Part shown: in pieces, positions 1-13,138 of the stretch
Layout of the letters: each line of letters begins with the position of its first letter
How positions within the stretch are numbered: position 1 is the first letter of the stretch
Assembly: GCA_902728285.1 (NCBI GenBank)
Contig: CACVBU010000271.1
Location: 2,048,311 to 2,112,310, forward strand
Direction: 5' to 3'
Source: Clytia hemisphaerica
Lineage: Eukaryota; Cnidaria; Hydrozoa; Leptothecata; Clytiidae
Length of the DNA: 64,000 nt
Notes under the pieces: generated by a model
Databases searched by the model: none
What the model was told of the DNA's origin: nothing
The model's input: only the letters and a program-made list of their open reading frames with translations
Made by a program: the position numbers and the translations under genes

Positions 1-3000
1 CCTCTCATTTTCATAATTTATCTATTCGCGAATCAATTCACCCTGATTCCGACGTAACTCATACCGACTCCGACGCAACTCATACCGACTCTGACGCAAC
101 TCATACCGACTCTGAAGCAACTCATTCCGACTCCGACGCAACTCACACCGACTTCGTCGCAACTCACACCGACTCCGTCGCAACTCACACCGACTTCGAC
201 GCAACTCATACTGACTCCGACACAACTCAAACTGTTCAACTAGACTCCATAATGGCAGAGCCAAGTGATGAAGCCATCGATCTAATGATTTTGGCACAAG
301 ATGCTATTGACATGATGGAAGAAATCCCAATCAATGATCTCAGTCCTGAAGATTCAAATGTTATCATCACAAAGCTCGAACAAATCAGAAGCTCAATTCG
401 CAAAAAGGAGGTCATAATCAAACGTCGAAAAGAGGAACTCGAGGAAGATGTGAGGATTTCTGTTAATCAAGCAATTATGTCAATTAAAGAATTCATAACA
501 GGTATTTACGACCGAAAATCAAAAGCCAACCTGAGTCAGACCAAAATCAAAGATAACGAAGCAGCCCAAATAGAACGTAAGATCAACTTTCGTCTTGATT
601 GCATCAATAGAGACATTGAAAAGCTAGAGATAACTTTTGATTGTGCAATGGACAAAGCAGAATCCTCTGAACTTTTACTCTTACGGAAAAATCTTTCTTC
701 GAACGTTCATCAACGATTTGATAAAATCACAGAAAGTTACACTGAATGCCTTGACTCACCTATCAAAAGTGCCGAAATACTTATCATGATCCGCAAAACT
801 GGGCAAAGATATGTCGACCTAGATGAGAAGAAACAGGCTTACGTCCTCAATCTTACCAAGGAAATTAGTAAGCGAGAACTTGACAAACATTCTGAGTTTA
901 ACAAATCTAAACTCAATATCAAATTAGAGAAGTTCTCTGGTTATGACTCCAATACTGATTTTTATACGTTTCGAACCAACTTCGAAAAAATGCACTTGTC
1001 TTCAACTCCGAAGGAACTTTTACCAGATCTTCTACGAAACAATTATCTGACAGATGCAGCACTAACAATGGTGAAGACCATCAACAACATAGACGAAATT
1101 TGGGAACGACTCAAAAAATCCTTCGGTGACTCAAAAGTGATGTTATCCAGAAGACTTCATCAACTCAAAAGTATCGACTTCAACAAACGAGATCCTGAGA
1201 AGCTCATATCCGGCATAAGCACTCTAATCAATATCATGCAGGATGTGTCGTCCCTTGCAGAAAAACACAATATTGAAGAATATCTGTACTATGGTAGCAG
1301 CATTTCAGATATTCATGAAGTCATCAGTGAAAGACGATCAACTCAATTTTTGGTAGATTTTGGTGAAGAGGATCTCAGCCCAAAGGAAACTTGGCAAAAG
1401 ATGATTGAATTCTTAATCAAGGAGAGACGAGTCAATGAACAAAAACGTCTCTTAAATTTCAAGAAAGAGACAATCAAGAAGAAGGATGACAAGAATGCTG
1501 GTGCCAGACGTAATGGTTCATGTCACTGGAATCAAGACGGTGATGACGTACACTGCAGCATTTGCAATTCACCAGAGGGAAGAGCAGACCACATTGCAAC
1601 CAAAAGCCGAAATGGAAAGAAAATCATGCAGTATTACACATGTAAATCATTCGTATTCAAATCACCTGGAGATCGATACACCATCTTGAAGAAGAAGGGA
1701 TTTTGCGCTCAAGGCTTATTTCCTGGAGCAGATGCATCTTCGGGAAAACATGTCGATGGAAAGTGCCAACACGACTTTGTCTGTGCTCATCCATCCCATC
1801 AAAACGACACCATCAAGAAGCATGTGCTAGTTTGTGAGGAGCACAAGACTCAACCATCAAATCAACAACTTCTCGATACCTTTGTAAAGCGTTTCATCAA
1901 AAGTCCAGCTTTACCTCAATTCTCAAGGGAGATCAAACTCTACAAAGCCAGCAACGAGATATGCGATGATCGTGGTGTGTATCTCCTTCAACAAATATCC
2001 ATCAATGGCAACAACTTGTTAATTTTCTACGACAATGGTTGCAGCGATTTCGTTGTCAGCAAGAAAGCAATAGAGCTACTCGGCAGCAAAGCAAAGAAGA
2101 TATCATCCGAACCGGTCATACTTGGTGGCGTTGGTGAGTGTCAAACCAAATCGTTGAATGGAATCTTCAATGTCACTATCTCACTTCACGATGATCAAGA
2201 AGTCACGTTCTCCGGTGTTTGTCTTGATTGTATCACATCTACATTCCAAACATATCCATTAGACGTCGTTGAACAAGACATCATTGACTATCACATCTCA
2301 TCAGGAGGAACCAGTCCAATTCCAAAGCTTCCAAACAACATTGGTGGTGAAGTGCATATGATGATTGGAGTCAAATACCTTCGTCATCACCCAAAAATGG
2401 TCATCCAACTCCCATCAGGTCTTGCATTGTACGAATCGAAATTCAACAATTCAACTGGGGAAGAGGAGTGGTCGGTGGACCACATCACAGCTTCACCAAA
2501 ATTCATCAGCAATTCAACACATTGACATCCTCCACATTCTTTTCAAATCAATTCAACATGATTAGAAGCCAATCAGCTGTCCCTCTGCTAGGATTCAGCC
2601 AATGCAATCCAACAGATCTCGTGCAACAAAATTTCCACGATGAATCACCTATCCACATTTCAACAACAATGAAGATTTTTGAAGAAGTAGAAGCAACAGG
2701 TAGTGAGATATCATATCGCTGCCCAGATTGTCGCAACTGCAAAGCATGCAAGCAACCATCAAATGATGTCATCACCTGCAAAGAGGAAATCGAGCAGAGC
2801 ATCATCAATTCATCCATCACCGTTGATTTGGAGAGCAAGACTGCAACAGCACTCCTTCCTTTCATAGCAGATCCAGAAGCACGCTTGGTCAACAACAAGG
2901 ACAAGGCAATGAAAACATATCAGCAACAAGTTCGAAAACTCAATCATCCCAACAATCAAAAGGACAAGCAAGATGTTCTCGAGTCAGAAGCAAAGCTGCA

Positions 3001-5282
3001 GCAACTTGGATATGTTGAATATGTATGCAACCTCCCAAAAGAAGACCAGGACCAACTGCAAACTTGTAAGATGCATTATTATATTCCATGGAGAGCCGTT
3101 TGGAAATCTAACTCCTTTAGTACGCCTTGTAGAATTGTGTTTACCTACAGCTTCAGGTTTCAGCCTAAATGACGTATTGGCAAAAGGCAGAAATAACCTG
3201 AATCATCTTCAAGAAATATTAATCAGATGGTCTGTCCAACCAACAGCTATCCATACAGACATAAAGAAGATGTACAATACGATAAAGCTACACAAGAGTC
3301 ATTGGTGTTATCAGAGATATCTTTGGCAAAACAGCTTGGATCCATCAAAATCACCAGAACAGAAGGTTATCAAGACTCTGATATACGGAGTCAAATCGTC
3401 CAGCAACCAAGCCGAATTCGCTTTGCGCAAAATTGCTCAGTTATCAAAGGAGGAATACCCCAAAGTCAACAACATTGTGCAAAAGGATATTTATGTTGAT
3501 GATTGTGTAACTGGCGAGAAAGACCTTGAAACAGCTCATCGTCGTGCAGATGAGCTCGAACTTGTATTGAATCGTGGTGGATTCCAATTGAAAGGTATAG
3601 CATTTTCAAGAGAAGACCCACCAAGCACCCTCAGTGATGATGGAGAAACAATCCATGTTGGTGGTATGAGATGGCTTGTCAAATCAGATGAGCTAGCTCT
3701 CAATGTTGGGGAACTCAATTTCAACAAGAAGATTCGTGGGAGGAAACCTGAACAATCAATAAAAGGTATACCTTCAAATTTAACAAGAAGACAATGTGCA
3801 TCCAAAGTTGCTGAATTGTTTGATTTGACTGGTAAAGTTTCACCCTTAATAGCTTCAATGAAAATTGATCTTCAGGATCTAGTACAACGACAACTCAATT
3901 GGGACGATATCATCCCCGATAACCTCCGGTCCATCTGGGAATCAAATTTCGACATGATGAAGGAAATAGGAGATCTACGATTTAATCGAGCCATAGTCCC
4001 AGAAGATGCAATCGACTTAAAGATGGACACTCTGGACTTTGGAGATGCCAGTCACTCAATGGTTTGTGTTTCAATCTATGGAAGATTTCTACGGCGAAAT
4101 GGAGAGTACTCGTGTCAACTGATCTTTTCAAGAACAAGAACTGTGCCAAAAGGAACATCTCAACCACGAGGAGAATTGTATGCTGCTGTGATAAACACCC
4201 ATACAGGAGAGATCGTCAAACGCTCATTAACCACGTGGCACCAATCTTCAATTAAGTTGACAGACAGTCAGATTGTTTTACATTGGATAAGTAACGAGAA
4301 CAAACCACTCAAGCAGTATGTTCGAACCAGAGTCATCGAAATCAAGCGATTCACTTCAAATCAAGATTGGTTCTACGTCAACACTAACAACATGATTGCA
4401 GATATTGGCACTCGAAAGGGAGCAACCTTGAAAGATGTTTCCAGGACCTCAACTTGGATAAATGGCTTTGATTGGATGCATTTAGATCATTCACAATTTC
4501 CTATCAAGAGTGCAGAAAATTTGAAGCTAAGTGATTCAGAGATCTCTGAGGTGAATAAAGAAGTTCAAATCTTCCACATTAACAACAAAGAATTCAAGAA
4601 GAGATCAACACACTCAAATTATCTCATCGACCCAAACCACAGAAGCTTTTCGACAGTCATCTGAATTCTTGCTTACGTTATCAAATTCTGCAACATCACA
4701 AGAAAGAAGTCTTCATCCAAATCAACTCAGCTAACAAACGATGAAATCCATTTGGCTGAGCTCTATTTCTTCAAAAAGGCGACAGAAGAAATTCTTCATC
4801 TCGTCGAACCACGAAAATATGAACCAATTTCAACACTTAAAGATGGGATACTAACATACAATGGACGCATCCTATCAGATACAAAGACAACAATCGTCGG
4901 ACGATTCACATCTGCCATGTTGGACCTATCCAGCTCATCCTTTTGTGTACCTATAATCGATGGAAACTCACCCATAGCCTTCAGCATTGTGTATGACATC
5001 CACTGGAACAGCTCTGCATGTCATTCTGGCATTGAAACTACTATCAGAGAAATTCTAAAGAAAGTGTACATCATTAATGGCCGCTCGCTTGTCAAGCTAA
5101 CCAGAAGAACATGCACAAAATGTCGTATCATCCTCAAGAAGCGGATTGAAGCCATCATGGGACCAATTCCACCTTCAAGTCTAACAGTTGCTCCGGCATT
5201 TTATAACTCACAGATCGACCTCAGTGGACCATATCAATCATTTTCACCTTCACACAAGCGAACAACAGTAAAGATATGGCTA
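1..5282. repeat. Left arm of retrotransposon inverted repeat
   Basis: Pairs with the reverse complement of 5,616-10,898. Paired coordinates sum to 10,898 on the spacer side of position 2,459 and to 10,899 beyond it, so the only net length difference found is the single G. The 563-aa central ORF is identical in both arms. The arm is cut by the window edge. Confidence 0.95.
57..235 (+). repeat. 21-bp coding tandem repeat, THTDSDA heptads
   Basis: About eight to nine imperfect 21-bp units encode variants of the heptad T-H-T-D-S-D-A near the Gag N terminus. The phase is a multiple of three, so the frame is kept. The same array lies on the minus copy at about 10,662-10,842. Its role is unknown. 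Confidence 0.85.
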
Positions 5283-5615
5283 GTTGTGTATTGTTGTTGT
5301 TCCACCTCTGCAGTGATGATCAATGTCATGGACGACTATTCTTCTTCAGCATTCATCCAAGCGTTTACTCGATTTTCAACGAGATATGGTTTTCCAAAGA
5401 AAGTATTCTGCGACGAAGGATCACAGCTCGTTAAAGCTACAAAAGGCATGAAGTTGAACTACACTGATGTCAAATCAAGGATAGTCAAGGAAAGAAGCGT
5501 GGAATTTCAAACATGTCCAGTTGGCGGACATAATGGCAATGGAAAGGTAGAGAGAAAGATCAAACACATCAATCTATCATTGGAAAAGACCTTTATCTTT
5601 TCTTTATCTTTATCT
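5283..5615 (+). other. Spacer of first fold-back (integrase core end plus CTTTAT tract)
   Basis: Only the + copy contains this stretch. It encodes the second half of the integrase catalytic core and ends in a short CTTTATC-rich tract (about 5,591-5,615). The inverted copy starts at 5,616 with a 5-base match (TAGCC) to where the + copy would pair, that is, a microhomology junction. Confidence 0.85.
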
Positions 5616-8600
5616 TAGCCATATCTTTACTGTTGTTCGCTTGTGTGAAGGTGAAAATGATTGATATGGTCCACTGAGGTCGATCTGTGAGTTATAAAAT
5701 GCCGGAGCAACTGTTAGACTTGAAGGTGGAATTGGTCCCATGATGGCTTCAATCCGCTTCTTGAGGATGATACGACATTTTGTGCATGTTCTTCTGGTTA
5801 GCTTGACAAGCGAGCGGCCATTAATGATGTACACTTTCTTTAGAATTTCTCTGATAGTAGTTTCAATGCCAGAATGACATGCAGAGCTGTTCCAGTGGAT
5901 GTCATACACAATGCTGAAGGCTATGGGTGAGTTTCCATCGATTATAGGTACACAAAAGGATGAGCTGGATAGGTCCAACATGGCAGATGTGAATCGTCCG
6001 ACGATTGTTGTCTTTGTATCTGATAGGATGCGTCCATTGTATGTTAGTATCCCATCTTTAAGTGTTGAAATTGGTTCATATTTTCGTGGTTCGACGAGAT
6101 GAAGAATTTCTTCTGTCGCCTTTTTGAAGAAATAGAGCTCAGCCAAATGGATTTCATCGTTTGTTAGCTGAGTTGATTTGGATGAAGACTTCTTTCTTGT
6201 GATGTTGCAGAATTTGATAACGTAAGCAAGAATTCAGATGACTGTCGAAAAGCTTCTGTGGTTTGGGTCGATGAGATAATTTGAGTGTGTTGATCTCTTC
6301 TTGAATTCTTTGTTGTTAATGTGGAAGATTTGAACTTCTTTATTCACCTCAGAGATCTCTGAATCACTTAGCTTCAAATTTTCTGCACTCTTGATAGGAA
6401 ATTGTGAATGATCTAAATGCATCCAATCAAAGCCATTTATCCAAGTTGAGGTCCTGGAAACATCTTTCAAGGTTGCTCCCTTTCGAGTGCCAATATCTGC
6501 AATCATGTTGTTAGTGTTGACGTAGAACCAATCTTGATTTGAAGTGAATCGCTTGATTTCGATGACTCTGGTTCGAACATACTGCTTGAGTGGTTTGTTC
6601 TCGTTACTTATCCAATGTAAAACAATCTGACTGTCTGTCAACTTAATTGAAGATTGGTGCCACGTGGTTAATGAGCGTTTGACGATCTCTCCTGTATGGG
6701 TGTTTATCACAGCAGCATACAATTCTCCTCGTGGTTGAGATGTTCCTTTTGGCACAGTTCTTGTTCTTGAAAAGATCAGTTGACACGAGTACTCTCCATT
6801 TCGCCGTAGAAATCTTCCATAGATTGAAACACAAACCATTGAGTGACTGGCATCTCCAAAGTCCAGAGTGTCCATCTTTAAGTCGATTGCATCTTCTGGG
6901 ACTATGGCTCGATTAAATCGTAGATCTCCTATTTCCTTCATCATGTCGAAATTTGATTCCCAGATGGACCGGAGGTTATCGGGGATGATATCGTCCCAAT
7001 TGAGTTGTCGTTGTACTAGATCCTGAAGATCAATTTTCATTGAAGCTATTAAGGGTGAAACTTTACCAGTCAAATCAAACAATTCAGCAACTTTGGATGC
7101 ACATTGTCTTCTTGTTAAATTTGAAGGTATACCTTTTATTGATTGTTCAGGTTTCCTCCCACGAATCTTCTTGTTGAAATTGAGTTCCCCAACATTGAGA
7201 GCTAGCTCATCTGATTTGACAAGCCATCTCATACCACCAACATGGATTGTTTCTCCATCATCACTGAGGGTGCTTGGTGGGTCTTCTCTTGAAAATGCTA
7301 TACCTTTCAATTGGAATCCACCACGATTCAATACAAGTTCGAGCTCATCTGCACGACGATGAGCTGTTTCAAGGTCTTTCTCGCCAGTTACACAATCATC
7401 AACATAAATATCCTTTTGCACAATGTTGTTGACTTTGGGGTATTCCTCCTTTGATAACTGAGCAATTTTGCGCAAAGCGAATTCGGCTTGGTTGCTGGAC
7501 GATTTGACTCCGTATATCAGAGTCTTGATAACCTTCTGTTCTGGTGATTTTGATGGATCCAAGCTGTTTTGCCAAAGATATCTCTGATAACACCAATGAC
7601 TCTTGTGTAGCTTTATCGTATTGTACATCTTCTTTATGTCTGTATGGATAGCTGTTGGTTGGACAGACCATCTGATTAATATTTCTTGAAGATGATTCAG
7701 GTTATTTCTGCCTTTTGCCAATACGTCATTTAGGCTGAAACCTGAAGCTGTAGGTAAACACAATTCTACAAGGCGTACTAAAGGAGTTAGATTTCCAAAC
7801 GGCTCTCCATGGAATATAATAATGCATCTTACAAGTTTGCAGTTGGTCCTGGTCTTCTTTTGGGAGGTTGCATACATATTCAACATATCCAAGTTGCTGC
7901 AGCTTTGCTTCTGACTCGAGAACATCTTGCTTGTCCTTTTGATTGTTGGGATGATTGAGTTTTCGAACTTGTTGCTGATATGTTTTCATTGCCTTGTCCT
8001 TGTTGTTGACCAAGCGTGCTTCTGGATCTGCTATGAAAGGAAGGAGTGCTGTTGCAGTCTTGCTCTCCAAATCAACGGTGATGGATGAATTGATGATGCT
8101 CTGCTCGATTTCCTCTTTGCAGGTGATGACATCATTTGATGGTTGCTTGCATGCTTTGCAGTTGCGACAATCTGGGCAGCGATATGATATCTCACTACCT
8201 GTTGCTTCTACTTCTTCAAAAATCTTCATTGTTGTTGAAATGTGGATAGGTGATTCATCGTGGAAATTTTGTTGCACGAGATCTGTTGGATTGCATTGGC
8301 TGAATCCTAGCAGAGGGACAGCTGATTGGCTTCTAATCATGTTGAATTGATTTGAAAAGAATGTGGAGGATGTCAATGTGTTGAATTGCTGATGAATTTT
8401 GGTGAAGCTGTGATGTGGTCCACCGACCACTCCTCTTCCCCCAGTTGAATTGTTGAATTTCGATTCGTACAATGCAAGACCTGATGGGAGTTGGATGACC
8501 ATTTTTGGGTGATGACGAAGGTATTTGACTCCAATCATCATATGCACTTCACCACCAATGTTGTTTGGAAGCTTTGGAATTGGACTGGTTCCTCCTGATG

Positions 8601-11037
8601 AGATGTGATAGTCAATGATGTCTTGTTCAACGACGTCTAATGGATATGTTTGGAATGTAGATGTGATACAATCAAGACAAACACCGGAGAACGTGACTTC
8701 TTGATCATCGTGAAGTGAGATAGTGACATTGAAGATTCCATTCAACGATTTGGTTTGACACTCACCAACGCCACCAAGTATGACCGGTTCGGATGATATC
8801 TTCTTTGCTTTGCTGCCGAGTAGCTCTATTGCTTTCTTGCTGACAACGAAATCGCTGCAACCATTGTCGTAGAAAATTAACAAGTTGTTGCCATTGATGG
8901 ATATTTGTTGAAGGAGATACACACCACGATCATCGCATATCTCGTTGCTGGCTTTGTAGAGTTTGATCTCCCTTGAGAATTGAGGTAAAGCTGGACTTTT
9001 GATGAAACGCTTTACAAAGGTATCGAGAAGTTGTTGATTTGATGGTTGAGTCTTGTGCTCCTCACAAACTAGCACATGCTTCTTGATGGTGTCGTTTTGA
9101 TGGGATGGATGAGCACAGACAAAGTCGTGTTGGCACTTTCCATCGACATGTTTTCCCGAAGATGCATCTGCTCCAGGAAATAAGCCTTGAGCGCAAAATC
9201 CCTTCTTCTTCAAGATGGTGTATCGATCTCCAGGTGATTTGAATACGAATGATTTACATGTGTAATACTGCATGATTTTCTTTCCATTTCGGCTTTTGGT
9301 TGCAATGTGGTCTGCTCTTCCCTCTGGTGAATTGCAAATGCTGCAGTGTACGTCATCACCGTCTTGATTCCAGTGACATGAACCATTACGTCTGGCACCA
9401 GCATTCTTGTCATCCTTCTTCTTGATTGTCTCTTTCTTGAAATTTAAGAGACGTTTTTGTTCATTGACTCGTCTCTCCTTGATTAAGAATTCAATCATCT
9501 TTTGCCAAGTTTCCTTTGGGCTGAGATCCTCTTCACCAAAATCTACCAAAAATTGAGTTGATCGTCTTTCACTGATGACTTCATGAATATCTGAAATGCT
9601 GCTACCATAGTACAGATATTCTTCAATATTGTGTTTTTCTGCAAGGGACGACACATCCTGCATGATATTGATTAGAGTGCTTATGCCGGATATGAGCTTC
9701 TCAGGATCTCGTTTGTTGAAGTCGATACTTTTGAGTTGATGAAGTCTTCTGGATAACATCACTTTTGAGTCACCGAAGGATTTTTTGAGTCGTTCCCAAA
9801 TTTCGTCTATGTTGTTGATGGTCTTCACCATTGTTAGTGCTGCATCTGTCAGATAATTGTTTCGTAGAAGATCTGGTAAAAGTTCCTTCGGAGTTGAAGA
9901 CAAGTGCATTTTTTCGAAGTTGGTTCGAAACGTATAAAAATCAGTATTGGAGTCATAACCAGAGAACTTCTCTAATTTGATATTGAGTTTAGATTTGTTA
10001 AACTCAGAATGTTTGTCAAGTTCTCGCTTACTAATTTCCTTGGTAAGATTGAGGACGTAAGCCTGTTTCTTCTCATCTAGGTCGACATATCTTTGCCCAG
10101 TTTTGCGGATCATGATAAGTATTTCGGCACTTTTGATAGGTGAGTCAAGGCATTCAGTGTAACTTTCTGTGATTTTATCAAATCGTTGATGAACGTTCGA
10201 AGAAAGATTTTTCCGTAAGAGTAAAAGTTCAGAGGATTCTGCTTTGTCCATTGCACAATCAAAAGTTATCTCTAGCTTTTCAATGTCTCTATTGATGCAA
10301 TCAAGACGAAAGTTGATCTTACGTTCTATTTGGGCTGCTTCGTTATCTTTGATTTTGGTCTGACTCAGGTTGGCTTTTGATTTTCGGTCGTAAATACCTG
10401 TTATGAATTCTTTAATTGACATAATTGCTTGATTAACAGAAATCCTCACATCTTCCTCGAGTTCCTCTTTTCGACGTTTGATTATGACCTCCTTTTTGCG
10501 AATTGAGCTTCTGATTTGTTCGAGCTTTGTGATGATAACATTTGAATCTTCAGGACTGAGATCATTGATTGGGATTTCTTCCATCATGTCAATAGCATCT
10601 TGTGCCAAAATCATTAGATCGATGGCTTCATCACTTGGCTCTGCCATTATGGAGTCTAGTTGAACAGTTTGAGTTGTGTCGGAGTCAGTATGAGTTGCGT
10701 CGAAGTCGGTGTGAGTTGCGACGGAGTCGGTGTGAGTTGCGACGAAGTCGGTGTGAGTTGCGTCGGAGTCGGAATGAGTTGCTTCAGAGTCGGTATGAGT
10801 TGCGTCAGAGTCGGTATGAGTTGCGTCGGAGTCGGTATGAGTTACGTCGGAATCAGGGTGAATTGATTCGCGAATAGATAAATTATGAAAATGAGAGGTG
10901 AGTTCTTCGTCAATGCTTCTGAGGGGAATGATTCGGCCAGTTGAATTGAGTTGGCTGTAGTCGATCCTTGTGATGCCTCGTCTTGACATTGACAATTGAA
11001 TTGAGTTGAAGTGTCTGACTGTTTGAATGTAGTGCAA
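5610..11037 (-). pseudogene. BEL/Pao LTR retrotransposon gag-pol, minus copy
   Basis: Same element as the + copy, read leftward from 11,037. Here Gag, the Cys/His region, the protease-like domain and the start of reverse transcriptase form one 1,103-aa frame (11,037-7,726), because the G run lost in the + copy is complete. The next frame (7,925-6,234) carries the rest of reverse transcriptase and RNase H. It is offset by the shared frame change near 7,755 and closed by the shared in-frame TGA at about 6,236. The integrase part (6,146-5,610) stops just after the first catalytic Asp, at the fold-back junction. It has the fuller 5' end: about 45 residues before the heptad repeat. As both copies share two breaks, the source element was already dead or those two sites are consensus errors. 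Confidence 0.9.
5616..10898. repeat. Right arm of retrotransposon inverted repeat
   Basis: Reverse complement of 1-5,282, apart from one extra G in a G run near 8,440. The minus-strand element continues past the arm to about 11,818, so the left arm probably also continues upstream of the window. Confidence 0.95.
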
Positions 11038-11040
11038 AGG

Positions 11041-11818
11041 GATTTGAGACTGACAGTGTTCGGAACGTTGATATTGTTCAAACTAAAAAGGTAAATTACA
11101 ATTGGTCAAATAAGTTTCAAAATAAAAAAGTCCAAAATATTTGAAAGATTTTCTAAGTCCAAAATGTCTATAAAAGTATAAGTCTAGATGTTTGAAAGTA
11201 TAGTGTGTAAATATGAATTGAAAAAGTATAAGTCTATATGAGTAAATAAGTTTCAATGTACTGAAAATATACAAAGTCTTAAACCTAAGGCACAGAAAAA
11301 CAAAATGGCTGACACATGAAAAAAGCAAAGAAACAAAAATGCAAAAGCAAAAACCTGCCAGGTAGCCAGTGAATAAATACTGTGAGTACCCAGTGCACAA
11401 GTGAAAATCAAAATGAATTATTATTAAAATTTGTGAAAATCTGATTTCCTTGACATCTTGACTCTATGACTGTCAAGTCAGATCTGAAGTGAACTGAAAT
11501 GTGTGCCTGTATTTATATAAAAAATAAGTCCCTATCCATATTATGTCATTAAATTAACTAAGTGAAAAAAGCAATTAAATGAATAAATAATTAAAAGTAA
11601 TTATCCTAGAGTGACACATTGTTGACAAAAATGAACTTTAAAACAAAAGACACTCCACATGAGAATTGAGAAACTGATGTGTCACAAGGGACTGAATGAA
11701 ACAAAAGAACAAAGGAAAACAAGTGAGACTCAATGAAAACTGTGAAATAAATTTTTTGGTTTTTCTAATTTTATAATTTTTATGGAAACATATTCAACAA
11801 TACCAAGGTTGCATTACA
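11041..11818 (-). repeat. Probable 5' LTR and leader of the BEL/Pao minus copy
   Basis: Non-coding AT-rich DNA between the Gag start and a MITE. The minus-strand edge at 11,818 begins TGTAATGC, with TG as expected for an LTR, and abuts interrupted MITE sequence preceded by ATAGT, a plausible 5-bp target site. No second LTR is in the window, so the inner LTR boundary and primer-binding site are not identified. A hydrophobic 105-codon frame here (11,083-11,400) is probably chance. Confidence 0.5.
11510..11520 (-). promoter_or_regulatory. Candidate TATA box of the retrotransposon LTR
   Basis: The minus strand reads TTATATAAATA, about 300 bases inside the presumed LTR start. It fits a BEL/Pao U3 promoter but rests on the motif alone in AT-rich DNA. 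Confidence 0.3.
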
Positions 11819-12244
11819 ACTATTAACTCAAGGTGATAGGAGTAGAATTCCAAGATTTTTTGCTTTTTCTCATATTAAGAATTTTCGGTTTTGTTAATGC
11901 TGATTCTAGGGCTCCAAAATACTGGTTGACCTTCAAGATGCTATATCTTTTACCCAGCCTCTAAAGTCACAGATATATTTGCATTTTCTGAAAGGCATTA
12001 GGTGTAGAAAGTTTCCTATACCTCGTTTTCATAACATATTTTCAATATCCAAGGAGCTAGAGTGAGTTATATGCAATTTTTATCTAATTTTGGTGTTAAA
12101 ATATTTCCTTTAGACGCAAATATGTTATTTTGAATCTGTCTCAAACCAGCAAAAACATGCTCATTTGTAAGTATAACCATCATTCTTTCAAAATAAACAA
12201 AAATCGTTTAACTCTGATAAATCTACAAGTCAGAATCTTCATTT
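11819..12244. mobile_element. Fragment of CAGTATATGG-type MITE, interrupted by BEL/Pao LTR
   Basis: Matches the reverse complement of about 32,380-32,815 in the full-length MITE. It ends at the LTR edge on the left and is truncated where the tandem unit starts on the right. Confidence 0.75.
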
Positions 12245-12465
12245 CAGTTGCGTATTGTATTGTATAGTACCGTATTGTGTGTATAGTTATGCGTTCGTCC
12301 CTTGAGGATTGTCTAGTTGTTGTATGAGTTGTTGTGATGTGATATAAATCTGCGTATTGGAATTGTGAGTGTTAGTTGAGAGTATATGTTTACGTGTACG
12401 TGTATGTTCAGCCACAGTGTTTTTAGTAAGTTTCTATTTCTTCTTTTATATGTTATATCTTTGAC

Positions 12466-13138
12466 TATGAACATATAAACGACTGGACATCTATCTTTTA
12501 TTGTCTCTTTGAAGCGAGCTTCGTTGCCGCCTGTTTTTCAAAATTGGTATGAAAAATCCGACAATATTCCGTCATAATTTTATTTCTTTGAATTATTTAG
12601 GTGAAAAGATTGATAGGGCTTGAACATTACTCCTAATGCACAAAAAAATTATTTTCGTATTTTTTTACAAGTTTGTAATTTATTTAATCAACTTTTTCAA
12701 CTCTGAAATGCAGAATTTCAACTGCGTGTATACTTTTGAATCCCTTTTGTCACTCCAATAATTATTTTATGACTTGAAAAAAATAGCTTGCCAAAGTTGA
12801 GAGCCTGTGTAATAAGAATATCGAAATTAGAATGTGACACTCTCTAAAATTATTAGACACTTTTAAGTCAAAATTTTGAAATATTAGTCGGAGTTTTGAC
12901 AAGCTGACGATGATTTTGCCTCTGTTATCTTTGTTATGATATAGATAAAAGACTTGAGAGGAGTAGAACAACAGAGACTTTTGTCGAAGTTTTGACGTTG
13001 TTAACAAGGTATTCCCAAGTGGTATATCATCAAAATCTATTGTTTCATTTTATGCTTTTAACGAGGCGGCAACGAAGCTAGCCGTGTTATCTTCAAAAAG
13101 ACAAAGGAGATGGATGTCCAGTCGTTTATATGTTCATG
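12466..13138. mobile_element. 673-bp MITE with ATGAACATATAAACG termini
   Basis: Terminal inverted repeats start ATGAACATATAAACGACTGG, with a second inverted block (GCTTCGTTGCCGCCT) further in. It is flanked by CTTTGAC duplicated at 12,459-12,465 and 13,139-13,145. Unit 2 holds the empty site with a single CTTTGAC, so insertion and a 7-bp target duplication are directly visible. No transposase is encoded; the superfamily is not assigned. Confidence 0.9.

Larger units (their letters stand above)
1..5618 (+). pseudogene. BEL/Pao LTR retrotransposon gag-pol, + copy, 5' end outside window
   Basis: This is a BEL/Pao polyprotein read in three pieces. From the left edge to 2,525 it encodes a Thr/His/Asp repeat region, a DUF1759-type Gag core (about 900-1,450), a Cys/His-rich stretch (about 1,520-1,850) and a retropepsin-like domain with DNGC at the usual DSG site (about 2,030). 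Reverse transcriptase follows with YVDD at 3,492-3,503, then RNase H with its D, E, D, D set (about 4,040-4,400). The integrase starts near 4,690 and has an H2C2-type zinc site and D, D and E residues near 5,217, 5,412 and 5,550. Breaks seen: a one-base loss in a G run near 2,459 (this copy only), a frame change near 3,140, and an in-frame TGA at 4,662-4,664; the last two are shared with the minus copy. Integrase coding stops near 5,590 in a CTTTAT-rich tract, so the C-terminal integrase region and 3' LTR are missing. Family placement is firm; function is lost as written. Confidence 0.9.

Noticed and set aside
10602..10877. Arg/Leu/Glu repeat frame opposite the heptad array
   Set aside because: Antisense shadow of the THTDSDA repeat.
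1..11037. Infectious retrovirus
   Set aside because: No envelope gene seen; domain order and family signatures are those of a BEL/Pao retrotransposon, and the frames are broken.
11083..11400. 105-codon hydrophobic minus-strand frame
   Set aside because: Lies in the presumed LTR and leader; Phe/Leu/Tyr-rich from AT-rich composition, with no homologue I recognise.
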